DNA of 64,000 nt. Origin: Albimonas sp963977235. GTDB lineage: Bacteria > Pseudomonadota > Alphaproteobacteria > Rhodobacterales > Rhodobacteraceae. The stretch spans positions 62,001 to 126,000 of the forward strand of contig NZ_CAXBOD010000002.1 of the NCBI RefSeq assembly GCF_963977235.1. The letters are read 5' to 3'. Below the pieces are notes generated by a model. It did not search any database. It worked only from the letters and a program-made list of their open reading frames with translations, and was not told the DNA's origin. Made by a program: the position numbers and the translations under genes. Shown piece by piece: positions 24,551 through 34,262 of this stretch. The stretch's first letter is position 1. Each line of letters starts with the position of its first letter.

Positions 24551-27151
24551 ATGTCGGCCGAAAACGTGCAGGATGCCGAACCCAACCCGAAGCCCCGCAC
24601 CGACACGGGCGCTGAATCCGGCGCCGGCCCCATGGCCGGCGCCGATCCCGTTCCCGCGGGCGAGGCTTCCAACGAGGGGGCCGAGGACGCGGCCCCCGGA
24701 CGCGACCGGGGCGAGGGGATCGATCTCGACGCCGGCGCCCATGGCGACGCGCCCGTCGACGACCTCGACGAGACCGCCGCGCGGGCCGAGCTTGCGCGCC
24801 TCGCCGACCTGCTCGGCCGATTCGATTCGGCCTATCACCAGGACGACGCGCCGCTGGTCGACGACGCGGACTACGACGCCCTCAAACGCCGCAACCGCGC
24901 GATCGAGGCTCGATTCCCCGGACTGAAACGCGACGATTCCCCCTCCGACCGCGTGGGCGCCGCTCCGGCGGAGGGCTTTGGCAAGATCCGCCACCGCGTG
25001 CGGATGATGAGCCTTTCCAACGCCTTCGACGACGCCGACGCCCTCGAGTTCGAGGGCCAGGTCCGCCGCTTCCTGGGGCTGAGCTCCGACGAGCCCGTGG
25101 CGATCGTCGCCGAGCCCAAGATCGACGGCCTCTCCCTCTCGTTGCGCTACGAACACGGCGCGCTGGTCGAGGCCGCCACCCGCGGCGACGGCGAGACCGG
25201 CGAGAACGTCACCGCCAACGCCCGCACGCTGGCCGACATCCCCGAGACGCTGGAGGCTGCGCCCGAGATCCTCGAGGTTCGCGGCGAGGTCTACATGTCC
25301 CACGCCGACTTCGCCGCGTTGAACGAGCGCCAGGCCGGGCAGGGCGCCAAGACCTTCGCCAATCCGCGCAACGCGGCCGCGGGCTCGCTGCGCCAGCTCG
25401 ACAGCTCGATCACCGCCGCCCGGCCCCTGCGCTTCTTCGCCTATTCGTGGGGGGAGCTTTCGGCCCCCCTCGCCGACACCCAAGCCGGCGCCCTCAAGCG
25501 CCTCGAAAGCCTCGGGTTCCAGGTGAACCCGCTGGCCATGCGCGCGGAGACGATGGCCGAGGCGCTGGCCCACTACCGCACGATCGAGAAGGATCGCGCC
25601 GATCTCGGCTATGACATCGACGGCGTGGTCTACAAGGTCGACCGGCTGGACTGGCAGCAGCGGCTGGGCTTCCGCTCGGCCACCCCGCGCTGGGCCATCG
25701 CCCACAAGTTCCCGGCCGAACTGGCGACCACCGTGCTCGAGGACATCGAGATCCAGGTCGGCCGCACCGGCGCCCTGTCGCCCGTCGCGCGCCTGCGCCC
25801 GGTGACGGTGGGGGGCGTCGTGGTCTCGAACGCCACCCTGCACAACGAGGACTACATCGCCGGTCTCGGCGCCAAGGGCGAGCGGATCCGCGAGGCGGAC
25901 CTGCAGGTGGGCGACACCGTCACCGTCTACCGCGCCGGCGACGTGATCCCCAAGGTGCTGGACGTGGACCTCTCGCGCCGCCCCGAAGACGCGCAGCCCT
26001 GGACCCCGCCCGAGACCTGCCCCGCCTGCGGCTCGCCCGCCGTGCGCGAGCCCGGCGAGGCGGTGCGCCGCTGCACCGGCGGCCTGGTCTGCCCCGCCCA
26101 GCAGGTCGAGCGCCTGCGCCACTTCGTGTCCCGCAACGCGCTGGACATCGAGGGGCTGGGCGCCAAGCAGGTGGAGCTGTTCCACGCCCTGAACTGGATC
26201 GCCGAGCCGGCCGACATCTTCACGCTGGAATCCCGCGACGCCTCCGGCAAGCTGCTCTCGCCCCCTGCCGCGGCCTTCCTCGACAGCCTCGCCGACCTCG
26301 AGCGGCGCGACCAGCTCGCCGCCGACTACCGCGCCCTGCTGGCCCCGCTGGGGCTCGAGATCCCGCAGGGGGAGACCGACGCCGCCCTCTCCGCCGCGGC
26401 CGAGGCGCTGGAGACGCTGTCCCCGACCCCGCTCGCCGAGATCAAGGGCTTCGGCGCCACCTCGGCCCGCAACCTCTTCGTCTCGATCGAGGCGCGGCGC
26501 GAGATCGACCTGAACCGCCTGATCTTCGGCCTGGGGATCCGCCACGTCGGCGAGGTGGCGGCGATGGACCTCGCCCGCCTCTACGGCGGCTGGGACGAGA
26601 TGACGAGCGCGCTCGACCAGGCCCGCCCCGGCGCGCTCGCCCACCGCGCGGCCGACGCCGCCGAGGCGCAGGAGCGCCGCGCCGCGCAGGAGGAGGGCCG
26701 CCGCGCCGCCCCCGCCAAGCTGCGCAAGGCCGCCTGGGACGCGGCCGAGGTCCCGCCCGAGGCCGAGGCCGCCTGGCGCCGCCTGGTCGACGCCGACGGC
26801 ATCGGCCCGACGCTGGCGCTGTCGCTTTCGGACGGGTTTTCGGGCGCCGAGGAGCGCGCGGCCATCGACCGGCTCGCCGCCCACCTGACCCCGGTCCCGC
26901 CCGAGGCGCAGGCCGCCGACAGCCCCGTCGCCGACCAGACGCTGGTGTTCACCGGCACGCTCGAGAAGATGACCCGCGCCGAGGCCAAGGCCCGGGCCGA
27001 GGCGCTGGGCGCCAAGGTCGCGGGCTCGGTCTCGGCCAGGACCGACCTGGTGATCGCGGGCCCCGGCGCCGGCTCCAAGCTGAAGAAGGCCGAGGAGCTG
27101 GGGGTCAAGGTGATCTCGGAGGAAGACTGGATCGCGATGGTTGGCGGTTGA
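24551..27151 (+). CDS. ligA: NAD-dependent DNA ligase, enlarged
   Basis: Joins nicks in replication and repair. 866 aa, against about 670 in E. coli. The start is supported by GGGAGG. Residues 1-75 are an acidic, proline/alanine-rich extension. Adenylation domain: YHQDDAPLVDDADYD and catalytic K190 in AEPKIDGLS. The OB fold is followed by a zinc finger with C490, C493, C508 and C514. The HhH region is expanded by two insertions, near 555-600 and an alanine/arginine-rich one near 690-740. The BRCT domain (about 790-866) starts VADQTLVFTGTLEKM. All catalytic parts are intact. Confidence 0.96.
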   Translation: MSAENVQDAEPNPKPRTDTGAESGAGPMAGADPVPAGEASNEGAEDAAPGRDRGEGIDLDAGAHGDAPVDDLDETAARAELARLADLLGRFDSAYHQDDAPLVDDADYDALKRRNRAIEARFPGLKRDDSPSDRVGAAPAEGFGKIRHRVRMMSLSNAFDDADALEFEGQVRRFLGLSSDEPVAIVAEPKIDGLSLSLRYEHGALVEAATRGDGETGENVTANARTLADIPETLEAAPEILEVRGEVYMSHADFAALNERQAGQGAKTFANPRNAAAGSLRQLDSSITAARPLRFFAYSWGELSAPLADTQAGALKRLESLGFQVNPLAMRAETMAEALAHYRTIEKDRADLGYDIDGVVYKVDRLDWQQRLGFRSATPRWAIAHKFPAELATTVLEDIEIQVGRTGALSPVARLRPVTVGGVVVSNATLHNEDYIAGLGAKGERIREADLQVGDTVTVYRAGDVIPKVLDVDLSRRPEDAQPWTPPETCPACGSPAVREPGEAVRRCTGGLVCPAQQVERLRHFVSRNALDIEGLGAKQVELFHALNWIAEPADIFTLESRDASGKLLSPPAAAFLDSLADLERRDQLAADYRALLAPLGLEIPQGETDAALSAAAEALETLSPTPLAEIKGFGATSARNLFVSIEARREIDLNRLIFGLGIRHVGEVAAMDLARLYGGWDEMTSALDQARPGALAHRAADAAEAQERRAAQEEGRRAAPAKLRKAAWDAAEVPPEAEAAWRRLVDADGIGPTLALSLSDGFSGAEERAAIDRLAAHLTPVPPEAQAADSPVADQTLVFTGTLEKMTRAEAKARAEALGAKVAGSVSARTDLVIAGPGAGSKLKKAEELGVKVISEEDWIAMVGG

Positions 27152-27221
27152 GACGACTTTCCGCAGCCCCCGGCTCGACAGCCCGTTGTCCTGTCAATCC
27201 CCCTCGTCCTAGAAGCGTGGA

Positions 27222-28775
27222 ATGACCGAGATCGAACTGAAGTTCCTGCTGGACGAGGCCGGAGAGCGGGCGCTGCGCGCCTCGCCTGCGCTCAAGCGCC
27301 TGTCGCAGGGCCCGCAACGCCGGCGGAAGCTGCGCTCGATCTACTTCGACACGCCCGAGGGCGACCTGCGCGCGGGCGGCTTTGCGCTGCGGTTGCGCAA
27401 GGTCGGGCGGGGTTGGGTGCAGACGGTGAAGGCGGGCAGCCACGCCTCGGGCGCGGGCCTGTTCTCGATGCGCGAGGCGGAGGCCCCGGCGCCCGGCGGG
27501 CGGCTCGACCTCGATCTCGTGTCCGACCCAGGGTTGCGCGAGGCGGTGCGCAGCCTGGTCGGCGACGCCCCCCTGAACCCGATCTTCGAGACGCTGATCG
27601 ACCGGACCGAGCGGCGCCTGGTCGTCCCGCTGGGCGAGGTGGAGCTTGCCATCGACATCGGCGAGGTGGTGGCCGGCGAGGCCCGCGTCGCCTTCCGCGA
27701 GGCGGAGCTGGAGCTGAAGTCCGGCGCCCCCGCCGCGATCTACGACATCGCGCGCGCCCTGTTCGACACCGTCCCCGCCCGCTTCTCGGAGATGTCCAAG
27801 GCCGGCCGCGGCCATGCGCTGAACGCCGGCCGGCCCGCCCTGCCGCTCGCCGAGCCGCGCCGGGCGGTCCGGCCCGAGCTCGACCCACAGGCGACGACCG
27901 AGGCCGCCGCCGCCCGGGTGCTGCGCGAGTGCCTGTCCCAGATCGACGCCAACGCCGCGCTGTGCCTGGTGGACGACACGCCCTCGGGTCCCCACCAGCT
28001 TCGCGTCGGCCTGCGCCGCGCCCGCTCGGCCCTGTCGCTGTTCGGCCCGGCGCTGCAGGGCCCGCAGGCCGAGGCGCTGAACGCCGCCGCCCGCGATCTC
28101 GCGGCCACGGCGGGGGAGCTGCGCGACCTCGATGTGCTGAGCGCCGAGATCCTGGGCCCGGCCGCGGCCCTGGTCCCGGCCGACGCCGCCGGCCACGCGG
28201 CGCTGGCAGAGGCCGTCGCCGCCCGCCAGCTCGCCGCCCGCGCCGCCCTGCGCGAGGCGCTGGCCGGCCCCGCGGCCCGGCGCCTGCTGATCGACCTCTC
28301 GGCCTTTGTCGAGCTGCGCGGCTGGCTGCGGCCGACCGATCACGCCCAGACCGGCCAGCTCGCCCGCCCCGTCGGCGAGACCGCCGCCGCGGCGCTGGCC
28401 AGGCGCTGGAAGAAGGTGCGCAGATGCGCGCGCGAGCTGGAGAGCCTCGACATCGAGGCCCGGCACGACCTGCGCAAGCAGCTCAAGAAACTGCGCTACG
28501 GCGTGGATTTCTTCGGCCCGATGTGGCCGGAGGAGCGCGTCGCCCCCTACGCCAGGGCGCTGAGAAAACTACAGAATGTCTTCGGCAGCCTGAATGACGC
28601 GGCCATGGCCGAGGCCCGCCTCACGGGCCCCGGCGCCCCCTGCGCCGAGGATCCCGCCGCCCAGCGCGCCGTCGGCCGCCTGATGGGCCGGATGGAGATG
28701 CAGGCCGAGGCCGACTGGACCAGAGCCCTTGCGCGGTGGGAGGCGCTTTCGTCCCTGAAGCCCTTCTGGAAGTAG
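27222..28775 (+). CDS. CYTH and CHAD domain protein, probable inorganic triphosphatase
   Basis: 517 aa. The N-terminal CYTH domain (about 1-205) begins with the metal-binding ExExK motif in MTEIELKFLL and contains the acidic and basic strands of the triphosphate tunnel (SIYFDTPEGDLRAGGFALRLRKVG split over two strands, ELELKSG). The C-terminal CHAD helical domain (about 225-515) has HQLRVGLRRARSALSLFGP and HDLRKQLKKLRYGVDFFGP, histidine/lysine-rich helices that bind polyphosphate. Related proteins hydrolyse tripolyphosphate. No clear ribosome site is seen. It converges on the thioesterase gene. Confidence 0.9.
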   Translation: MTEIELKFLLDEAGERALRASPALKRLSQGPQRRRKLRSIYFDTPEGDLRAGGFALRLRKVGRGWVQTVKAGSHASGAGLFSMREAEAPAPGGRLDLDLVSDPGLREAVRSLVGDAPLNPIFETLIDRTERRLVVPLGEVELAIDIGEVVAGEARVAFREAELELKSGAPAAIYDIARALFDTVPARFSEMSKAGRGHALNAGRPALPLAEPRRAVRPELDPQATTEAAAARVLRECLSQIDANAALCLVDDTPSGPHQLRVGLRRARSALSLFGPALQGPQAEALNAAARDLAATAGELRDLDVLSAEILGPAAALVPADAAGHAALAEAVAARQLAARAALREALAGPAARRLLIDLSAFVELRGWLRPTDHAQTGQLARPVGETAAAALARRWKKVRRCARELESLDIEARHDLRKQLKKLRYGVDFFGPMWPEERVAPYARALRKLQNVFGSLNDAAMAEARLTGPGAPCAEDPAAQRAVGRLMGRMEMQAEADWTRALARWEALSSLKPFWK

Positions 28776-28797
28776 CCGCGACGACCGCGGGCGGGGC

Positions 28798-29262
28798 TCA
28801 GACCGGGTCGCCCTCGATCGAGCCGGAGTTGCCGCGAAAGCGCATCGAGGCGGTGGCCGTGGCGATCAGCGCGCCCTGGTCGTCGGTCAGCCGCGCCTCG
28901 GCGAAATAGCTCTTGCGCCCGCCGCCGGTGACGCGGCCCTCGGCGATCAGGCGGGTTCCGCCCGGTCGGCCGATGTAGTTCACCGTCAGCGACAGCGTCA
29001 TCACCTTGCGCGCCCGACCGGGATAGGGACACCAGGACCCCGCAAAGCCCATGGCCGTGTCGAGCAGGGTGGCGTGGACGCCGCCGTGGGGCAGGCCCTG
29101 GCGGTTCTCGTGCCGCGTCTCGAGCGGCATCTCCACCCGGCAGAAGTCCTTCTCCCAGGCCGCGATCTCGTAGCCCAGAAGCTCCTGGTAGGGATACGGC
29201 GCCTCGGCGGCGATGGGGTCGTAGTCGTGCGGCGGCTCGCCAAGCATTTCGGCGGTCTTCAT
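28798..29262 (-). CDS. PaaI-type hot-dog thioesterase
   Basis: 154 aa. A single hot-dog fold with the characteristic NRQGLPHGGVHATLLDTAMG helix containing HGG, followed by TLSLTVNYIGRPGGTRLIAEG and YFAEARLTDDQGALIATATAS. It probably hydrolyses an acyl-CoA or aryl-CoA thioester; the substrate is not evident. Just beyond its 5' end lies an acyl-CoA ligase gene in the opposite direction, an enzyme of opposite chemistry. Confidence 0.88.
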   Translation of the reverse strand: MKTAEMLGEPPHDYDPIAAEAPYPYQELLGYEIAAWEKDFCRVEMPLETRHENRQGLPHGGVHATLLDTAMGFAGSWCPYPGRARKVMTLSLTVNYIGRPGGTRLIAEGRVTGGGRKSYFAEARLTDDQGALIATATASMRFRGNSGSIEGDPV

Positions 29263-29606
29263 GCGGGCGAAGCTCCGTGGTTCGGGGGGGCGTCAGGCGC
29301 GATCCGCCGACCGGGCGGCAGGTCGAGCGGGTCTGGCGCCAATGTCCGTCGCGGGACGGCGCCGGTCAACCCGCCCGCGCCGCGGCACGACGCCTCGCAG
29401 GTGCAGCATGGAATCCGGGCCGGCAAGCGGCGCGCCGCGATCCCGATGCGCCCGGCGCCCCGATCCCGATACGATCCCCATACCAGATCCTCGAAACCCG
29501 GCCCCCCCCGGACGCCGCGACGTTGCAGCCGCGCCGACCCGGGCATTGAAAACCGTCCGGCGCGCTTCTAGCGTCAGGATCTTCCGCGCCGCCCCGGAGA
29601 ACCGAA
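29263..29606. other. Divergent intergenic region
   Basis: 344 bp between the divergently transcribed thioesterase and acyl-CoA ligase genes. No ORF or RNA is recognised. It must hold both promoters, but I see no close match to a known consensus. Confidence 0.4.
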
Positions 29607-31316
29607 ATGACCGACGCCGCCGACGCCCGCACTCCCCACCCGTGGGAGGCGCACTACCCGGCCGGCGCCGCCTGGCGCATCCCCGTCCCGGACCTCACCG
29701 TCCCGCAGCTTCTGCGCGACGCCGCCCGCAATCACCCCGAGCGCGCCGCGATCCTGCACCGCGAGGCGACGCTGAGCTGGTCGGGCCTCGCCGCCCGCGC
29801 CTGGCAGGTCGCCAACGCGCTGGGCCGCGAGGGGATGGGGCGGGGCGACGCGCTGGCGATCTACCTGCCCAACACCGCCTTCCACCCGATCTGCTTCTTC
29901 GGCGCGCTGGCCGCCGACTTGCGGGTGACGCTGCTCAGCCCCCTCGACCCCTTGCGGGTGCTGGCCCACAAGATCGAGGATTCGGGCGCCCGGACCCTCG
30001 TCACCCTGAACCTGCCGCAGATGGTCGAGATGGCCGTCCGCCTGCTGGACGAGGGCGCCTGCGAGCGGGTGATCCTGTGCGACGAGGACGAGTGGGGCCC
30101 CTTCGAGGCGCCGCTGGCCGAGACCCCGGGCCGGCCGGACGTGATCCGCTTCGCCGACTGGCTCGCCGGCGCGCCCGAGACCCAGCCCGACCTCGACGGG
30201 GACCCGGCCGACGTGGCGCTGCTGCAATACACCGGCGGCACCACGGGCCTGCCCAAGGGCGCGATGCTCAGCCACCGCAACCTGGTCGCGGCCACCGCGG
30301 CGATGCGCGAATGGTCGGACGCGACCTATGGCGCCGCCGATCGCCAGGTCACGCTGTGCCTGCTGCCGCTGTTCCATATCTACGCGCTGATCGTGATCCT
30401 TCTGTCCTCGGCCCGGCTGGGCGGGACCATGGTGCTGCGGATGCGCTTTGACGCCGGTCAGGCGCTGGCCGACATCGAGCGCCACCGCGTCACCTACCTG
30501 CCCGGCGTGCCGACCATGTGGATCGCCATGGCCCAGCACCCGGAGATGGAGACGCGCGACATCTCCTCGCTGCGCAACTGCGGCTCGGGCGGCGCGCCGC
30601 TGCCCGTCGAGGTGCAGATGAAATACGAGCGCGTGACCGGCCTGCCGATCCTCGGCGGCTGGGGGATGACGGAAACCGCGGCCGCCGGCACCTCGATCCC
30701 CCGCGGCGCCCAGCATGAGCGCCCCGGCACCATCGGCGTGCCGCTGCCCAACGTCGAGCTGAAGGTGGTCGACGCCGAGGACCCCGCCCGCGACCTGCCC
30801 CCCGGCGAGGTCGGCGAGATCGCCGTGCGCGGCCCCAACATCGCCTCGGGCTACTGGAACCGCCACGACGCCACCGCCGAGAGCCGGGCCCCCGACGGCT
30901 GGTTCCTGACCGGCGACGTGGGGCGGATGGACGCCGACGGGTTCTTCTGGCTGGTCGACCGCAAGAAGGACCTGATCCTCTCGGGCGGCTTCAACGTCTA
31001 TCCCCAGATGATCGAGCAAGCGATCTACGAGCACCCCTCGGTGGCCGAGTGCCTGGTGATCGGCCGCCCCGACGCCTACCGTGGCGAGAGTGCGGCCGCC
31101 TACGTCACCCTCCAGCCCGGCCACGACGCCTTCAGCCTTGAGAGCCTGCAGGCCTTCCTGAAGGACCGGCTCGGGCGCCACGAGATCCCCCGCCATCTCG
31201 CCTTCCGCCCGGCGCTGCCGCGCACCCCGGTCGGCAAGCTCTCGCGCAAGGATCTGCGCGACGAGATCGAGACGGAAGAGGGCGCCGCGCCCGCGGGTCA
31301 GGCCGCCGCGTCGTAG
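29607..31316 (+). CDS. AMP-binding acyl-CoA ligase
   Basis: ANL-superfamily ligase, 569 aa, of the long-chain fatty acid or broad carboxylate type. The P-loop YTGGTTGLPKGAMLSHRN is near residue 210. Then come GGAPLPVEVQMKYE, the A5 motif GWGMTETAAAG, A7 DGWFLTGDVGRMD with the ribose aspartate, RKKDLILSGGFNVYPQMIE, and the C-terminal catalytic lysine in RTPVGKLSRKDLRDE. Its last 19 bp overlap the 3' end of the convergent glycosyltransferase gene, so the two transcripts are antisense at their ends. Confidence 0.93.
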   Translation: MTDAADARTPHPWEAHYPAGAAWRIPVPDLTVPQLLRDAARNHPERAAILHREATLSWSGLAARAWQVANALGREGMGRGDALAIYLPNTAFHPICFFGALAADLRVTLLSPLDPLRVLAHKIEDSGARTLVTLNLPQMVEMAVRLLDEGACERVILCDEDEWGPFEAPLAETPGRPDVIRFADWLAGAPETQPDLDGDPADVALLQYTGGTTGLPKGAMLSHRNLVAATAAMREWSDATYGAADRQVTLCLLPLFHIYALIVILLSSARLGGTMVLRMRFDAGQALADIERHRVTYLPGVPTMWIAMAQHPEMETRDISSLRNCGSGGAPLPVEVQMKYERVTGLPILGGWGMTETAAAGTSIPRGAQHERPGTIGVPLPNVELKVVDAEDPARDLPPGEVGEIAVRGPNIASGYWNRHDATAESRAPDGWFLTGDVGRMDADGFFWLVDRKKDLILSGGFNVYPQMIEQAIYEHPSVAECLVIGRPDAYRGESAAAYVTLQPGHDAFSLESLQAFLKDRLGRHEIPRHLAFRPALPRTPVGKLSRKDLRDEIETEEGAAPAGQAAAS

Positions 31317-32374
31317 AGCGCGCGGTAGCGTCGGGCCATTCGCTCGGGCGCGAACCGCTCCAGCACGCGGGTCTGCAGCGGGCCCGCGAGCGCGGCGCGG
31401 GCCGGGTCGTCGGCCAGGATCTCGCCGATCCGGGCGGCCAGCGCGGCGGGATCCGAGGCGGTCAGCAGGGCGTCGCCGTCGGGCTCGACCACGCCCCGCA
31501 GCGGCGGGATATCGTAGCCCATCACCAGCGCGCCGGCCATGGCGGCCTCGATCGCCACCGTCGGCAGCCCCTCCCAGCGCGAGGTCATCGCCAGCACCTT
31601 GGCGCGGCCCATCATCGCCAGCGTCTCCGGCGAGGCGAGCCCGTCGTGGCGGGTGAAGGCCTCGAGCCCCGCGGCTTTGGCCAGCGCGTCGACCTCCTGG
31701 GCCATCTCGCCGGCGCCGATCATCACCACCTTCGGCGCGCGGCCCGCAACGGGGGGCAGGGCGGCGACGGTCTCGACGAAGGCCTGGGGCCATTTCTGGT
31801 AGACCAGCCGGCCGACGAACAGCACGTCGATGTCGCGCTCGGCTTCGGGGGCCGGGGCGGGCACCCGCATGCCGTTCTCGATCACCTCGGCCGGGCCGCG
31901 GTGGCGCAGGCCGTGGCGCGCGGCCAGCGCCTGGTCGGCGTGGCTGACGAAGGCGGCGCCGTCGACCCGTCGGGCCAAGAGGTGCTCGATCCGCTTGCGC
32001 ACGCCCATCGGGCCGGGCTGGGCCAGGCCGTGGAAGCCGTGCACCGTGTAGATCACCTTCAGCTTCGGGCGCACCAGCTTGGCCAGGCTCGCGGCCATCG
32101 CCGCCCGGCTGCCGTGGGCGTGGGCGACGTCGCCGGGCTTCGCGTGGCGCAGGATGTCGGCGGCCATCGTCACCGGCGAGCCGCGCCCGGGGAAGGCGCC
32201 GATGGTGTGGGGCAGGCCGGCGAAGACCTCGCGCATCCGCGCGTCGGCGTTGGCGGGCAGCAGCGCCTCGTGGCGGCCCGCCTCGCCGATCTCGTCGAAG
32301 GCCTGCAGAAGCCGCGCGATCATCACGCCGCCGCCGCCCAGCTCGTGATCCGGCATGATGTGCCACACGCCCAT
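31298..32374 (-). CDS. GT4-family glycosyltransferase
   Basis: 358 aa, GT-B fold, presumably building a surface glycan or glycolipid. The N-terminal half has MPDHELGGGGVMIARLLQAF and AHAHGSRAAMAASLAKL. The C-terminal half has DVLFVGRLVYQKWP, then EGLPTVAIEAAMAGALVMGYD with the E-x7-E nucleotide-sugar motif. The start at 32374 (MGVWHIMPDHE) follows GGGGGACCGAG. An upstream ATG six codons earlier is possible. It does not sit in a polysaccharide cluster; donor and acceptor are unknown. Confidence 0.88.
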   Translation of the reverse strand: MGVWHIMPDHELGGGGVMIARLLQAFDEIGEAGRHEALLPANADARMREVFAGLPHTIGAFPGRGSPVTMAADILRHAKPGDVAHAHGSRAAMAASLAKLVRPKLKVIYTVHGFHGLAQPGPMGVRKRIEHLLARRVDGAAFVSHADQALAARHGLRHRGPAEVIENGMRVPAPAPEAERDIDVLFVGRLVYQKWPQAFVETVAALPPVAGRAPKVVMIGAGEMAQEVDALAKAAGLEAFTRHDGLASPETLAMMGRAKVLAMTSRWEGLPTVAIEAAMAGALVMGYDIPPLRGVVEPDGDALLTASDPAALAARIGEILADDPARAALAGPLQTRVLERFAPERMARRYRALYDAAA

Positions 32375-32567
32375 CTCGGTCCCCCGATCCATCCGTTCGT
32401 TCCGAAGGGGTAGCCTGCGCGCGGCCCGCGCGCCATGGGCGCGACGCCGCGGCGGGCGTTGGGTCAATCGCGCCCGGGCGCGCGGATTCCAATACGGCCC
32501 GCGTTCAGGATCGGCGACATACCCGCAAGAAGGTGCTGAAAATGGCCAAAAAGCGGCTGAATGGCGA

Positions 32568-32596
32568 TTGTCGGCGCGGTCCCCCTCTGGTTTAGT
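32568..32596 (+). promoter_or_regulatory. Possible promoter of the TRAP locus
   Basis: TTGTCG (32568-32573), a 17-bp spacer and TTTAGT (32591-32596) lie 65 bp upstream of the first binding-protein gene. The match to the sigma70 consensus is fair. The surrounding 100 bp are less GC-rich than average. Confidence 0.4.
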
Positions 32597-32660
32597 CCCT
32601 GCATCGCCGGCCAGGGGAAGGGAGCCCCGTACGTCGGCGTCGACATACAGGGAGGATCTC

Positions 32661-33746
32661 ATGGAGAGACGCCAGTTTCTCAAGGGCGCCGCGCTCGGGG
32701 GCGTGGCTGCGTCCACGCTGGCCGCGCCGGCCATCGCTCAGGAACGCAAGGAGATGATCATCGTCTCCACTTGGCCGCGGGATTTCCCCGGCCTGGGCAC
32801 CTCGGCGCAGCGCCTGGCCGAGCGCATCACCCAGCTGACCGAGGGGCGGATCGTCACCCAGTACTTCGCCGCCGGCGAGCGTGTGGGCGCCTTCGACAGC
32901 TTCGACGAAGTCGCCTCGGGGAACGCGCAGGCCTACATCGGCGCGGACTACTACTGGACCGGCAAGCATCCGGGCTGGGCCTACTTCACCTCGGTGCCGT
33001 TCGGCATGACCAACACCGAGTGGAACGCCTGGATCAAGTACAAGAACGGCCAGGCCCTGTGGGACGAACTGGGCGGCGAGTTCGGCCTCAAGTGCCTGCC
33101 CTGCGGCGCCACCGGCACCCAGGCCGGCGGCTGGTTCAACAAGCTGATCGAGACGCCCGACGACCTGCGCGGGCTGAAGATGCGCATTCCCGGCCTCGGC
33201 GGCTCGGTGATGTCCAAGCTGGGCGTCTCCACCGTCTCGCTGCCCGGCGGCCAGATCTATGAGAACCTGGTCTCCGGCGCCATCGAGGCGACCGAGTGGG
33301 TGGGGCCCTACAACGACTACTTCATGAAGCTCTACGAGGCCGCCAAGTACTACTACACCGGCGGCATGCATGAGCCGGGCGGCGGTCTGTCGCTGGGCAT
33401 GAACGCGTCGTGGTGGGGCACGCTGTCCGACTGGGAGAAGGCGATGATCACCGCCTGCGCCTACGAGGAGCTCGGCAACCAGGCCGAGGAGGCGATCGCC
33501 AACAATGGCGCCTACCTCACCCGGATGGTCAACGACCACGGCGTGCAGGTGGAGTCGTTCTCCGACGAGGTCTGGGACTCCTTCGGCGAAGCCTCCGAGG
33601 AGGTCTTCGATGAGACCGCCGACCACTCGCCGCTGGCCAAGAAGATCAACGACGACTTCCAGGCCGCCCTGCGCGAGGAAGGCACGTTCATGAAGAACTT
33701 CGAGATCACCTTCGTGAACCAGCGCAACCGCGTGCTCGGCCTCTGA
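32661..33746 (+). CDS. TRAP transporter substrate-binding protein 1 (TakP-like)
   Basis: 361 aa periplasmic DctP-type receptor. A Tat signal (MERRQFLKGAALGG, cleavage after APAIAQ) implies folded export. The mature protein reads STWPRDFPGLGTSAQRLAE, then GGWFNKLIETPDDLRGLKMRI with the carboxylate-binding arginine, GQIYENLVSGAIEATEWVGPYND and the end FVNQRNRVLGL. The ATEWVGPYND stretch resembles TakP of Rhodobacter, which binds 2-oxo acids, so a 2-oxo or 2-hydroxy acid is a reasonable guess. GGGAGGA precedes the ATG. It has a close paralogue 516 bp downstream. Confidence 0.93.
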   Translation: MERRQFLKGAALGGVAASTLAAPAIAQERKEMIIVSTWPRDFPGLGTSAQRLAERITQLTEGRIVTQYFAAGERVGAFDSFDEVASGNAQAYIGADYYWTGKHPGWAYFTSVPFGMTNTEWNAWIKYKNGQALWDELGGEFGLKCLPCGATGTQAGGWFNKLIETPDDLRGLKMRIPGLGGSVMSKLGVSTVSLPGGQIYENLVSGAIEATEWVGPYNDYFMKLYEAAKYYYTGGMHEPGGGLSLGMNASWWGTLSDWEKAMITACAYEELGNQAEEAIANNGAYLTRMVNDHGVQVESFSDEVWDSFGEASEEVFDETADHSPLAKKINDDFQAALREEGTFMKNFEITFVNQRNRVLGL

Positions 33747-34262
33747 GCCCGGGCTGAATCGCCGGCGCCGCCCCCGGGCGGCGTCGTCCGCGGCGGACGT
33801 CCGTGGCGCCTGGCCGCGTCGTCCGCCGTTCCGGTTTCACGGCGCCCCTCCCGTCCGCCGCGCGGGGGGAGGGGCGCCGTCTTCGAACCCGGCCGCTCCC
33901 CTCCCCGCCGGTCCTCCGGGCGGGGAGGCGAGCTGCCGGGGATCGCGATCACCAGCATGGGGCGACAGACAGCGCGATGCGCGAGAGTCAGGCCAACTCG
34001 AGCCGCAGGGACGCCCGCGACGGGCGGTCCCGGTGCGGCGGCGACTCGCCCTCTCGCGCGGCGCGGCTCGCGACCTCGCTCCTGACGCTGCGTCAGGCGC
34101 CTTGCAACCCCATGACGTTGCGACAGATGTCGCCGAATCGTGCGGTTCCCTTAGAAAATGTCGCGCCGGCGCATTGCGACGAAACGGCCGCGACGGTAAC
34201 TCCGCCTCGACCCTCGGATCGGGGCCTGTCCCCGACCCGTCCTTCGACCGCAGGAGTTCCCG
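33747..34262. other. Spacer between the two TRAP receptor genes, with a long hairpin
   Basis: 516 bp without an ORF I believe. A 13-bp perfect stem CGGCGCCCCTCCC/GGGAGGGGCGCCG lies at 33840-33852 and 33867-33879, 94 bp after the first stop, with no T tract. A second small hairpin CTGACGC/GCGTCAG lies at about 34084-34098. The last 150 bp are less GC-rich and may carry a separate promoter for the second receptor. Confidence 0.5.
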
